Shown here: piece after piece, positions 22,904-30,024 of the stretch
Layout of the letters: every line of letters starts with the position of its first letter
Position numbering within the stretch: the first letter of the stretch is position 1
NCBI GenBank assembly: GCA_017694495.1
Contig: JADIMU010000053.1
Coordinates: forward strand, 1-41,502
From: Candidatus Aphodenecus pullistercoris
GTDB taxonomy: Bacteria; Spirochaetota; Spirochaetia; Sphaerochaetales; Sphaerochaetaceae
Direction: 5' to 3'
DNA: 41,502 bases
Made by a program: the position numbers and the translations under genes
The notes under the pieces: generated by a model
What the model was told of the DNA's origin: nothing
Seen by the model: the letters and a program-made list of their open reading frames with translations, nothing else
The model's database searches: none

Positions 22904-22931
22904 AAGGGATGCGGGTGAAACCACATCCCTT
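22904..22931 (-). terminator. Possible terminator after ppdK
   Basis: Arms AAGGGATG/CATCCCTT with a 12-base loop lie 24 bases past the ppdK stop. The T content after the stem is modest (CTTCTTGCTGT), so efficiency is doubtful. Confidence 0.5.
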
Positions 22932-22954
22932 CCTGTTTTCTGTTGCGTGGAACC

Positions 22955-25702
22955 CTACTTCCTGGCAGCTATGGCAGCCTGGGCGGCAGCGAGCCTCGCG
23001 ATGGGCACCCTGAAGGGCGAGCAGGAGACGTAGTTGAGAGGAATCTCCTGGCAGAACCTGATCGTCTTCGGGTCGCCGCCATGCTCACCGCAGATGCCAA
23101 GCTTGATGTCGGGCCTGACGGAGCGTCCGAGCTGGGCCGCCATCTTGACGATCTTGCCAACACCATCGACATCGATCGTGGCGAAGGGGTCGTACTCGTA
23201 GAACTGCTTGTCGGGGTCGTTGACGTAGTGGGTCAGGAAGCTGGCCGCATCGTCACGCGAGAAGCCGCATGTCATCTGGGTAAGGTCGTTCGTACCGAAG
23301 CTGAAGAACTCGGCCTCGCGTGCGATCTCGTCGGCCGTGATGGCGGCGCGGGGCACCTCGATCATGGTGCCGATCTTGTAGTCGACCTTCAGTCCCTGCT
23401 CGTCGAAGACGCGCTCGATGATGGCCTCGGCCTTCTCCTTGCAGAAGTGGAACTCCTTCCAGATGCCGACAAGCGGAATCATGATCTCCGGCTTGACGTC
23501 ACAGCCTTCCCTCTTGGCCTGGATGGCGGCCTCGATGATAGCCCTCACCTGCATCTCGAGGATCTCAGGGTAGACGACGGCGAGGCGGCAGCCGCGGAAG
23601 CCGAGCATGGGGTTGAACTCATGGTGGCGTGCGATCTTCTGGCTGAGCTCCTCGACGCTGATGCCCAGCTGGAGCGCCGTCTCATGGCGGGTCGTGCTGT
23701 CGTTGGGCAGGAACTCGTGGAGGGGCGGGTCGAGCAGGCGGATCGTCACAGGAAGTCCGTCGAGCGTCTTGAAGATCTCATAGAAGTCGCTGCGCTGCAT
23801 GGGAAGCAGCTCGCTGAGGGCCTGCTCCCTGGCGCCGAGCGTGTCGGCGAGGATCATCTTCCTCATCGACAGGATCCTGTTGCCTCCGAAGAACATGTGC
23901 TCAGTGCGGCAAAGTCCGATTCCCTCGGCTCCCAGGAGGACGGCGTAGCGGGCGTCCTTGGGAGTGTCGGCGTTGGTGCGCACGCCCATGGTCTTTATCT
24001 CGTTCACATAGCCCATGAACTTCTTGTAGTTCTGGTACAGAAGGCTCTCGGACTCCCTCATCGTTCCATCGAGGACCTGCATGATCTCGCTGGGGCGGAC
24101 GGGAATCTTCTGGGTGTAGACGGCGCCGGTGAAGCCGTCGATTGCCATGTAGTCGCCCTCGCACAGCTTGGTGCCGTTGACCTCGAGCGTCTTCTGGATC
24201 TCGTTGACGTGGATCTCTCCGCAGCCGGAGACGCAGGGGCAGCCCATGCCACGGGCGACGACGGCGGCGTGGCTCGTCATGCCTCCGCGGCATGTGATGA
24301 CGCCGCGGCTGACAGCCATTCCACCGATGTCCTCGGGGCTCGTCTCCTCACGCACGAGTATGACGTCCTTGCCTTCCGCAGCGGCAGCCTCCGCCTCCTT
24401 GGCAGTGAAGTAGATCTGGCCGCAGGCGCCACCGGGAGAGGCGGCCAGGCCCTTCGTCGCCACCTTGATCGAGAGGTCGCGGATGATCTTGTTGTCGAGG
24501 ATGGGGGCGAAGAGCTTGTTGAACTCCTGGGCCGGGACACGGCTGACTGCGGTCTCCTTGTCGATCAGGCCGCTGTCGACCATCTCGACCTGGCTGCGCA
24601 GCCAGGAGAAGATCGTCCTCTTGCCGCTCCTCGTCTGGAGCATGTAGAGCTTGCCTTCCTGGATGGTGAACTCGATGTCCTGCATGTCATGGTAGTGCTG
24701 CTCGAGCGTCTGGCGGATGTCGCACAGCTGCTTGTAGACCTCGGGGTTCACCTCCTCCAGCGTGCTGATCGACTGGGGTGTCCTGATACCGGCCACGACG
24801 TCCTCACCCTGGGCGTTCATCAGGTACTCGCCGAAGAAGCGGTTCTCGCCGCTGGAGGGGTCGCGCGTGAAGGCGACGCCGGTTCCGCTCGTCTCGCCCA
24901 TGTTGCCGAAGACCATCGTCTGGACGTTGACTGCGGTGCCCAGCAGGCCGCGGATGTCGTTCATGAGGCGGTACTTGATCGCCCTCTCGTTGTTCCAGCT
25001 GTTGAAGACGGCGTCGATCGTCTTGAAGAGCTGGTACTCGGGGTCGGTCGGGAAGTCCTCGCCAGTGAACTTCTTATAGACGATCTTGTAGCGCTTGATG
25101 ACCTCCTGGAGGTTGGCGACGTCAAGCTCCGTGTCGAAGGTCTTGCCATTCTCGTCCTTGACGGACTGGAGCACGCGCTCGAACTCGGCATGGGGGACAC
25201 CCATGACGACGTCGCCGAACATCTGGATGAAGCGGCGGTAGCTGTCCCAGGCGAAGCGCTCGTTGCCCGTCTTGGCGATGAGGGCCTGGAGCGAGTCGGG
25301 GTTGAGGCCCAGGTTGAGGACGGTGTCCATCATGCCGGGCATGGACTGGGCGGCGCCGGAGCGTACGGAGACGAGGAGAGGATTCTTCTTGTCTCCGAGC
25401 TTGGCGCCCTGGAGCTTCTCGAGCTTCGCGAGGTTGGCAAGGACCTCCTCCCTCAGACCCTCGGGATAGGCGCCCTTGTGCTCGTCGAAGTAGGCACATG
25501 CCTCGGTCGTGATCGTGAATCCGGGCGGGACGGGAAGTCCGATGCTCGTCATGTCCGCCAGGTTGGCGCCCTTTCCACCCAGAAGGTCCTTCATGTCCGC
25601 CCTGCCCTCGGTCTGGCCGGCGGCGAAGAAGTAGACGTATTTCTTTGCTGCTTTCTTGCTCACTGTGCTCGCATGCGCTTTTTCCGCATGCCCTCCTTTC
25701 AT
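22955..25702 (-). CDS. ppdK: Pyruvate, phosphate dikinase
   Basis: A 915-residue cytoplasmic enzyme that interconverts pyruvate + ATP + Pi and PEP + AMP + PPi. In fermentative bacteria it often works in glycolysis with PPi. The N-terminal ATP-grasp domain starts KYVYFFAAG and includes GGKGANLADM and SVRSGA. The swivelling domain carries the phosphorylated His478 in TCRGGMTSHAAVVARGMG. The C-terminal PEP/pyruvate barrel ends in LGICGEHGGDP. The start is uncertain: ATG 25702 gives a 20-residue Lys/His-rich extension, while GTG 25663 would give the more usual start SKKAAKKYVYFF; neither has a well-spaced ribosome site. It is monocistronic, with its own TTGACT/TAGAAT promoter. Confidence 0.95.
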   Translation of the reverse strand: MKGGHAEKAHASTVSKKAAKKYVYFFAAGQTEGRADMKDLLGGKGANLADMTSIGLPVPPGFTITTEACAYFDEHKGAYPEGLREEVLANLAKLEKLQGAKLGDKKNPLLVSVRSGAAQSMPGMMDTVLNLGLNPDSLQALIAKTGNERFAWDSYRRFIQMFGDVVMGVPHAEFERVLQSVKDENGKTFDTELDVANLQEVIKRYKIVYKKFTGEDFPTDPEYQLFKTIDAVFNSWNNERAIKYRLMNDIRGLLGTAVNVQTMVFGNMGETSGTGVAFTRDPSSGENRFFGEYLMNAQGEDVVAGIRTPQSISTLEEVNPEVYKQLCDIRQTLEQHYHDMQDIEFTIQEGKLYMLQTRSGKRTIFSWLRSQVEMVDSGLIDKETAVSRVPAQEFNKLFAPILDNKIIRDLSIKVATKGLAASPGGACGQIYFTAKEAEAAAAEGKDVILVREETSPEDIGGMAVSRGVITCRGGMTSHAAVVARGMGCPCVSGCGEIHVNEIQKTLEVNGTKLCEGDYMAIDGFTGAVYTQKIPVRPSEIMQVLDGTMRESESLLYQNYKKFMGYVNEIKTMGVRTNADTPKDARYAVLLGAEGIGLCRTEHMFFGGNRILSMRKMILADTLGAREQALSELLPMQRSDFYEIFKTLDGLPVTIRLLDPPLHEFLPNDSTTRHETALQLGISVEELSQKIARHHEFNPMLGFRGCRLAVVYPEILEMQVRAIIEAAIQAKREGCDVKPEIMIPLVGIWKEFHFCKEKAEAIIERVFDEQGLKVDYKIGTMIEVPRAAITADEIAREAEFFSFGTNDLTQMTCGFSRDDAASFLTHYVNDPDKQFYEYDPFATIDVDGVGKIVKMAAQLGRSVRPDIKLGICGEHGGDPKTIRFCQEIPLNYVSCSPFRVPIARLAAAQAAIAARK

Positions 25703-25737
25703 CGTCTCTACGGCCCGGTAATGGGCACGTCATGGAC

Positions 25738-25765
25738 ATTCTACCAGACTGTCCAGATAAGTCAA
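25738..25765 (-). promoter_or_regulatory. Promoter of ppdK
   Basis: On the minus strand TTGACT, a 16-base spacer and TAGAAT, with a leader of about 30 bases to ATG 25702. Confidence 0.65.
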
Positions 25766-25840
25766 TTGCTTGCCAGTCAACAAGATACAAAATGAAGATT
25801 TTTCAGTTTCCGATCTTTATCCCCTTTGACAGGAAGGATT

Positions 25841-25871
25841 TGGAAGGAATGGAACAACATTCCATTTCCAC
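25841..25871. promoter_or_regulatory. Inverted repeat upstream of ppdK
   Basis: AATGGAA-CAACA-TTCCATT (25848-25866), with outer TGGAA/TTCCA pairing across a three-base bulge. It lies about 80 bases upstream of the ppdK -35 and could be a regulator site. No terminator-like T run is next to it. Confidence 0.3.
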
Positions 25872-25880
25872 ACAGCATAC

Positions 25881-25912
25881 AAAAAGACCATGCATGAGGC
25901 TGTCATGCATGG
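25881..25912 (-). terminator. Intrinsic terminator after the sigma factor gene
   Basis: Perfect ten-base arms CCATGCATGA/TCATGCATGG with a five-base loop, followed on the minus strand by TCTTTTTG, 22 bases past the stop. Confidence 0.85.
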
Positions 25913-25934
25913 CCACAACTTGTATTGGACACTT

Positions 25935-26810
25935 TCAGGCTGTGTAGCTTTCGAGCAGGCGCGAGCGGCTGGGCTGCTTGAGCCTCTCGAGGGCCCTCTT
26001 CTCGATCTGGCGGATGCGCTCCTTGGTCAGGTTGTACAGCTCACCGATCTCCTTGAGGCTCATCGGAGCCGTGTTGTTCAGGCCGAAGCGCAGAATGATG
26101 ATCTGCCTCTCCTTCTCGCTGAGCGTGTCGAGGACTGCGTTGATGTCCTCCTTAAGGCACTTCTGCATCGCGAGCTCCTCGGGGCCGAAGCCCTCATCCT
26201 CGATGAAGTCTCCAAGCCTGCTCGTGCTCTGCTCGCCGCCGTTCGACACGGGCGTGTCGAAGGAGACGGTCTCGCGCGAGATGTTCAGCAGCTCTGTGAC
26301 GAGCTGGGGCTCAAGGCCGGCCTCCTTGGCGATGTCCTCGATCGAGACCTCGCTGCTTCCGCTGGAATGGATGAGCTTCTTCTCGGCCTTCTGGATCTGG
26401 AAGAGCTCGTTGGCCCTGTTGAGGGGCAGGCGGACGGCCCTGCTCTTCTCGCATATGGCCTTCATGATTGACTGTCTGATCCACCAGACGGCGTAGGAGA
26501 TGAAGTGGTAGCCCTTGTCGGGCTCGAACTTGTCGAGGGCGATCAGGAGTCCGATGTTGCCCTCGTCGATAAGGTCCTCCAGAGGAAGGCCTTGGCCCTG
26601 GTACTTCTTGGCCACCGCGACGACGAAGCGGAGATTGCCGTTGATCAGCCGCTCCCTGGCCTTCTCGTCGCCCTTCTGGGCCCTGACGGCCAGATCATAC
26701 TCCTCTTCGTGGTCAAGAAGGGGAACCCTGTTGATCTCCTTGAGGTAGATGGAGAGGACGTCCTTGTCCTCCTCGTTTATGGCGTTGTCGTTGAGCATTG
26801 TTGCTGACAT
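25935..26810 (-). CDS. RNA polymerase sigma-70 family factor (compact, RpoD/RpoS-like)
   Basis: A 291-residue sigma factor with regions 1.2 to 4.2 and no long region 1.1. Region 1.2 is DVLSIYLKEINRVPLL. Region 2 contains NLRFVVAVAKKYQGQGLPLEDLIDEGN and the -10 helix FISYAVWWIRQSIMKAI. Region 3 has the SIEDIAKEAGL helix. Region 4.2 is MSLKEIGELYNLTKERIRQIEKRAL. The size fits group 2 sigma factors rather than the full vegetative RpoD, although spirochaete RpoD proteins vary. AAGGAGA serves the ATG at 26810; ATG 26798 is an alternative. It is transcribed alone from a strong TTGACA/TATATT promoter with repeated motifs upstream. Confidence 0.9.
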   Translation of the reverse strand: MSATMLNDNAINEEDKDVLSIYLKEINRVPLLDHEEEYDLAVRAQKGDEKARERLINGNLRFVVAVAKKYQGQGLPLEDLIDEGNIGLLIALDKFEPDKGYHFISYAVWWIRQSIMKAICEKSRAVRLPLNRANELFQIQKAEKKLIHSSGSSEVSIEDIAKEAGLEPQLVTELLNISRETVSFDTPVSNGGEQSTSRLGDFIEDEGFGPEELAMQKCLKEDINAVLDTLSEKERQIIILRFGLNNTAPMSLKEIGELYNLTKERIRQIEKRALERLKQPSRSRLLESYTA

Positions 26811-26882
26811 GGCTTGAATCTCCTTGTGCCAATCAACATGCAAGAGGCGTGCCAAGAATGATCCTAATTGCCATTTCGTTGC

Positions 26883-26910
26883 AATATAAGAAGAACTGTG
26901 CTGTTGTCAA
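26883..26910 (-). promoter_or_regulatory. Promoter of the sigma factor gene
   Basis: On the minus strand TTGACA, a 16-base spacer and TATATT, a near-consensus promoter with a leader of about 65 bases. Confidence 0.75.
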
Positions 26911-26911
26911 T

Positions 26912-26987
26912 TCCAGCTCAAATCTGGAGTGTTTCCTTTTGACCCAGTTGGCCTTCTGGTAGCCACATTCCGGGTCATTTTGACCCA
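26912..26987. promoter_or_regulatory. Repeated motifs upstream of the sigma factor promoter
   Basis: TCCAG-N7-CTGGA (26912-26928) abuts the -35. TTTTGACCCA occurs at 26937-26946 and again at 26978-26987, 41 bases apart, with the following NNTGG also shared. The second copy is part of a palindrome GGGTCA-TTT-TGACCC (26972-26986). These are candidate regulator sites. Confidence 0.4.
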
Positions 26988-26998
26988 TCTGGAGCCCG

Positions 26999-27376
26999 TC
27001 AAGCGGTCAGAGTGGGCGACTTGAGCGAGGAGAAGTCGATCTCGACGGACTTGAGCAGGTTCCACTCGCCCTCGTCGACGATGAAGGGGGACTCGTCCAT
27101 GCTGATCCTCATCTTCTCGTAGGTCTCCCGGATCAGGGCGCAGATCTCGTCACCCTCGTCCAGCGGGAGGAGAAAGTCCGCCCTTCCAAGAAGATACACC
27201 TGGAACTGGTAGCGGAAGAAGCTTGAATACTCGATGTCTATGATGTCTGCGTCGGTGCACCTCAGCCAGAAGGCGTCGGTGAAGGCCTTGAGGCACTGTG
27301 CCCTGTCTCCACACGCGGCGGCCTGGCGCGCCTTCCTCATACAGATAAGACTGTTCAGCTTCCTCTGGTCCAACAT
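26999..27376 (-). CDS. Protein of unknown function (125 aa)
   Basis: A 125-residue soluble protein from the ATG at 27376 (an AGAGAGAAAG purine run as ribosome site). It begins MLDQRKLNSLICMRKARQAAACGDRAQCLKAFTDAFWLRCTDADI; the first 45 residues look like a helical hairpin or TPR-like pair. The rest contains aromatic FFRYQFQVYLLG and acidic segments and ends SSLKSPTLTA. Four Cys lie in the N-terminal half, without a clear metal motif. It has no signal or membrane segment. It is divergent from groES, and the promoters share a TTGCCGATT -35 region and a symmetrical A/T element, hinting at joint control. I recognise no family. Confidence 0.7.
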   Translation of the reverse strand: MLDQRKLNSLICMRKARQAAACGDRAQCLKAFTDAFWLRCTDADIIDIEYSSFFRYQFQVYLLGRADFLLPLDEGDEICALIRETYEKMRISMDESPFIVDEGEWNLLKSVEIDFSSLKSPTLTA

Positions 27377-27398
27377 CTTTCTTCTCTCTTGTGCCTTT

Positions 27399-27427
27399 GA
27401 AATAACAACATCCAGGGCAATCGGCAA
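27399..27427 (-). promoter_or_regulatory. Promoter of the 125-aa gene
   Basis: On the minus strand TTGCCG, a 17-base spacer and TATTTC. The bases TTGCCGATT match those at the groES -35. Confidence 0.45.
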
Positions 27428-27435
27428 GAGGCAAA

Positions 27436-27468
27436 GTGAAAAAAAATCACACTGTCACTTTTTTTCAC
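27436..27468. promoter_or_regulatory. Symmetrical A/T-tract element between divergent promoters
   Basis: GTGAAAAAAA and TTTTTTTCAC form ten-base inverted arms around 13 bases, with TCAC/GTCAC repeats inside and another GTCACA just after. It lies 8 bases from one -35 and 18 from the other. It could be a shared operator or a pair of UP elements. Confidence 0.5.
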
Positions 27469-27486
27469 ACCGTCACAAGACCCATG

Positions 27487-27515
27487 TTGCCGATTCTCAC
27501 GCCCTTGGCTATATT
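27487..27515 (+). promoter_or_regulatory. Promoter of groES
   Basis: TTGCCG, a 17-base spacer and TATATT preceded by GC, with a leader of about 50 bases. No CIRCE element (TTAGCACTC-N9-GAGTGCTAA) is present. Confidence 0.6.
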
Positions 27516-27570
27516 ATCTCACGGGCCAAGGCCCATGACACCAGATCAAAGCCAAGGAGAGAAGATAGAA

Positions 27571-27834
27571 ATGAAGATCATTCCTTTGAACGACAGGGTT
27601 CTCGTCAAGAGCGCGGAAGCTGAGGAGAAGACCGCAAGCGGCATCTACATTCCCCAGACCAGCCAGGAGAAGACGCAGATCGCCGAGGTCATCGCAGTCG
27701 GCGACAGCGAGGACATCAAGGTCAAGGTTGGCCAGAAGATCCTCCACGACAAGTATGCCGGAACGGCTGTCAAGGCTGATGGAAGCGACTACCTCATCCT
27801 CAGCGCCGGCGACATCCTCGCCATCATCGAGTAG
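27571..27834 (+). CDS. groES: Co-chaperonin GroES (orphan)
   Basis: An 87-residue Cpn10 subunit. It starts MKIIPLNDRVLVK, carries the mobile-loop region EEKTASGIYIPQT that docks to GroEL, and ends YLILSAGDILAIIE. The length is slightly below the usual 94-97. It caps GroEL as a heptamer in the cytoplasm. AAGGAGAG at 27554-27561 is the ribosome site; the longer frame from 27436 is upstream noise. There is no groEL beside it; a strong terminator follows directly, so groEL must be elsewhere, an arrangement known in spirochaetes. The missing CIRCE implies control by something other than HrcA, or none. Confidence 0.95.
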   Translation: MKIIPLNDRVLVKSAEAEEKTASGIYIPQTSQEKTQIAEVIAVGDSEDIKVKVGQKILHDKYAGTAVKADGSDYLILSAGDILAIIE

Positions 27835-27854
27835 GACGGTCTGCCCGTGACTTG

Positions 27855-27886
27855 AAAGGCTCCTCCGGGAGCCTTTCGCTTTTTCC
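27855..27886 (+). terminator. Intrinsic terminator after groES
   Basis: AAAGGCTCC/GGAGCCTTT with a four-base loop, followed by CGCTTTTTCC. It also lies just beyond the end of convergent dinG. Confidence 0.9.
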
Positions 27887-27888
27887 AA

Positions 27889-30024
27889 TCAGCTGTAGAG
27901 GAAGTCCTCGATCCGGCGCGGAAAGCTGTCGACGGTCAGCCCCTCCTCATCCGGGACGTAGTAGGGAGGAAGGCTTGGCAATATCGCTTCCTTGAAGCGC
28001 CTCATGCGCTCGTCGGCGATTAGGACGACGCCCCTGTCGCTCTGGCTGCGGATCAGCCGTCCCAGGCCCTGCTTCATCCTGATGACCATGTCGGGCATGT
28101 TGATCAGCATGAATGCGTTCTCTCCCCTCCTCTCCAGGTCGGCGGCCCTCGCCTTGCGGATGCAGTCCTCTACATGGGTGAAGGGCAGCTGGGTCACGAT
28201 CAGGAGCCGGAGCGCGTCGCCGGGCACGTCTATGCCTTCCCAGAAGGAGCGCTGGGCGAAGAGGACGGAATCCCTGTCCTCCAGGAAGTCCTTGCGCAGC
28301 TTCTCCGTGCTCGCCTTCTTCGTGTGGACGAGGAGGCGCTGCTTTATCCCGTCCTCGCCGATCTTCGACAGGACGAGGTCCATCATCCCATAGCTCGTGA
28401 AGAGGACGAGGGCCGCACCGCCGCTGGCCTCGATGGCAGGCACGATGAGGCGGGCAAGATAGTCCGCATAGGCCTCCCTTGCCCCTTCCCCTCCCCTGGC
28501 GCTGAAGGCCATGCCGCCACGCGCAGGATAGAGCATGAGGGCGTTGGATGCGTAGTCGAAGGGTGATGCGTAGAAGCCTGTGACGAGGTTTTCCGCCTTG
28601 TCCAGGCCCGTCTGCCTGAGGAAGTGTGAGAAGTCCTTGCCCGCCTTCACCGTCGCGCTGGTGCACACGACGGACTCGAGCTTGCTGAAGAGGTCCGTCC
28701 ACAGCCTGTCGGCGACGAACAGGGGGCTCATGACCATGGCCACTTCTCCTGTGCGCTTCCAGCGGTAGTGGAGGACGAGGTCCTCATGCTCCCTCCAGGT
28801 GAGGAAGGACGAGATCAGATTGTACCAGTCGATGTAGGTCCGCCTGATGCCCTGTGCCATGTCGATCCAGCGCCTGTCCTCCTCCCCGATGGCGCCGGAT
28901 GGGATGTTGAGGATGGATGTGAAGACGCGCAGGAAGTCCTCCAGCGCCTGGCGGCAGCGCCCAAAGTGTGGCGAGAGGACTCTGTCGAAGTCGAAGGCCG
29001 TCTCGCCGACGAGGCATTGTGATGAGAACCGTCTCCTGTCCTCATCACAGATGCACATGGCGAGGAAGTCCTCCATCTGACGGCCGAAGCTGCCGGCAAG
29101 GGAGGAGAAGGCGCCCGCCTCGTCGACGCTGACCTCCTTGTTGAGGTTCGTGATGATGTCGGCAAGGCGCATGTTGTCATGGTCCTTCTGGACGGCCTGG
29201 AAGAGGCTCACGTAAGTGTCCTGGATGGCCTGTGCGTCGATCCTCACGGAGAAGAAGTCGGTCGCCTTCTCGTCGATGTTGTGGCACTCGTCGATGATGA
29301 GGTGGCCGTAGGGCGGGATGACGACGGCCTCGTCGTAGTCCTCCCCGCTCTTGGCGCGGATCGAGCTGTCGGCGAAGAGGAGGGAGTGGTTCGTCACGAT
29401 CAGGGAGCTCTGCTTGGCCCGGGCCAGGGCGTTGTAGTAGAAGCATGAGGTGAAGTTCGGGCACTTCATGCGCAGGCAGCTCTCCTTCTGGGAGGCTATC
29501 CTGCGCACAAGCGGCTGGGCCAGGAGGGAGGGCTTGAGCTCGTCCAGTATGCCCGTCATCGTCGACTGGGCCCAGGCGTAGATGGCCTCCTCGTTCGAGT
29601 CGCCCTTGAAGAGCTCGTCCTCTTCCTGGGCACGTCGGCTGTTGACGGCCTCGAGGAGCTTCCTCAGGCACAGGTAGCGGCCACGGCCCAGGAGGAGGCA
29701 GTAGGACACGCGCCCTCCGATGGCTTCGAGGAGCCTGGGGATGTCCTTGTTCACAAGCTGGGTCTGGAGGGCGACGTTGCTCGTCGCGACGACGGTGCGC
29801 TCGTCCTTGTCCTCCATAGCCTCGAGCATGGCGACGGAAAGGTAGGCATAGCTCTTTCCGATGCCTGTGCCGGCCTCGATGACGCCGATGGCGCCCTCGT
29901 TGTAGCAGCGCATGACGTCCTTGGCCATGGACAGCTGGTCGTCACGCCGCTCATAGCCTTCGATCGACTTCTCCAGCAGTCCGCCAGAGGCGAAGATGTC
30001 CTCCAGCTGCTCCTCACTCACCAT
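27889..30024 (-). CDS. dinG: DinG/XPD-family iron-sulfur DNA helicase
   Basis: A 711-residue superfamily 2 helicase of the DinG/YoaA group that unwinds DNA 5' to 3', often at R-loops or during repair. Walker A is AGTGIGKS (51-58), with Walker B DECH at 244-247. Cys118, Cys182, Cys187 and Cys193 are spaced as the 4Fe-4S ligands of this family. C-terminal motifs include FAQRSFWEGIDVPG and GLGRLIRSQSDRGVV. No exonuclease domain is fused at the N-terminus. The start at 30024 (or GTG 30021) lies inside the last codons of the response regulator gene, an 11-base overlap, so it is the last member of the cvpA operon. Confidence 0.9.
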   Translation of the reverse strand: MVSEEQLEDIFASGGLLEKSIEGYERRDDQLSMAKDVMRCYNEGAIGVIEAGTGIGKSYAYLSVAMLEAMEDKDERTVVATSNVALQTQLVNKDIPRLLEAIGGRVSYCLLLGRGRYLCLRKLLEAVNSRRAQEEDELFKGDSNEEAIYAWAQSTMTGILDELKPSLLAQPLVRRIASQKESCLRMKCPNFTSCFYYNALARAKQSSLIVTNHSLLFADSSIRAKSGEDYDEAVVIPPYGHLIIDECHNIDEKATDFFSVRIDAQAIQDTYVSLFQAVQKDHDNMRLADIITNLNKEVSVDEAGAFSSLAGSFGRQMEDFLAMCICDEDRRRFSSQCLVGETAFDFDRVLSPHFGRCRQALEDFLRVFTSILNIPSGAIGEEDRRWIDMAQGIRRTYIDWYNLISSFLTWREHEDLVLHYRWKRTGEVAMVMSPLFVADRLWTDLFSKLESVVCTSATVKAGKDFSHFLRQTGLDKAENLVTGFYASPFDYASNALMLYPARGGMAFSARGGEGAREAYADYLARLIVPAIEASGGAALVLFTSYGMMDLVLSKIGEDGIKQRLLVHTKKASTEKLRKDFLEDRDSVLFAQRSFWEGIDVPGDALRLLIVTQLPFTHVEDCIRKARAADLERRGENAFMLINMPDMVIRMKQGLGRLIRSQSDRGVVLIADERMRRFKEAILPSLPPYYVPDEEGLTVDSFPRRIEDFLYS

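Noticed and set aside
25660-25689. Nine-codon leader frame whose stop overlaps the alternative ppdK GTG start
   Set aside because: The AGGAGG is only two bases from its ATG, too close to work well, and the sequence has no His, Trp or branched-chain codon run of an attenuator. It could matter only if the GTG start proves real.
22943-25795. A 950-codon open frame antisense to ppdK
   Set aside because: It mirrors the ppdK codons, has no family motifs and has no ribosome site. Similar long shadows lie opposite the ABC-F gene and secA.
27428-27570. CIRCE or HrcA site upstream of groES
   Set aside because: No TTAGCACTC-N9-GAGTGCTAA or close variant is present; the dyad there has a different sequence.
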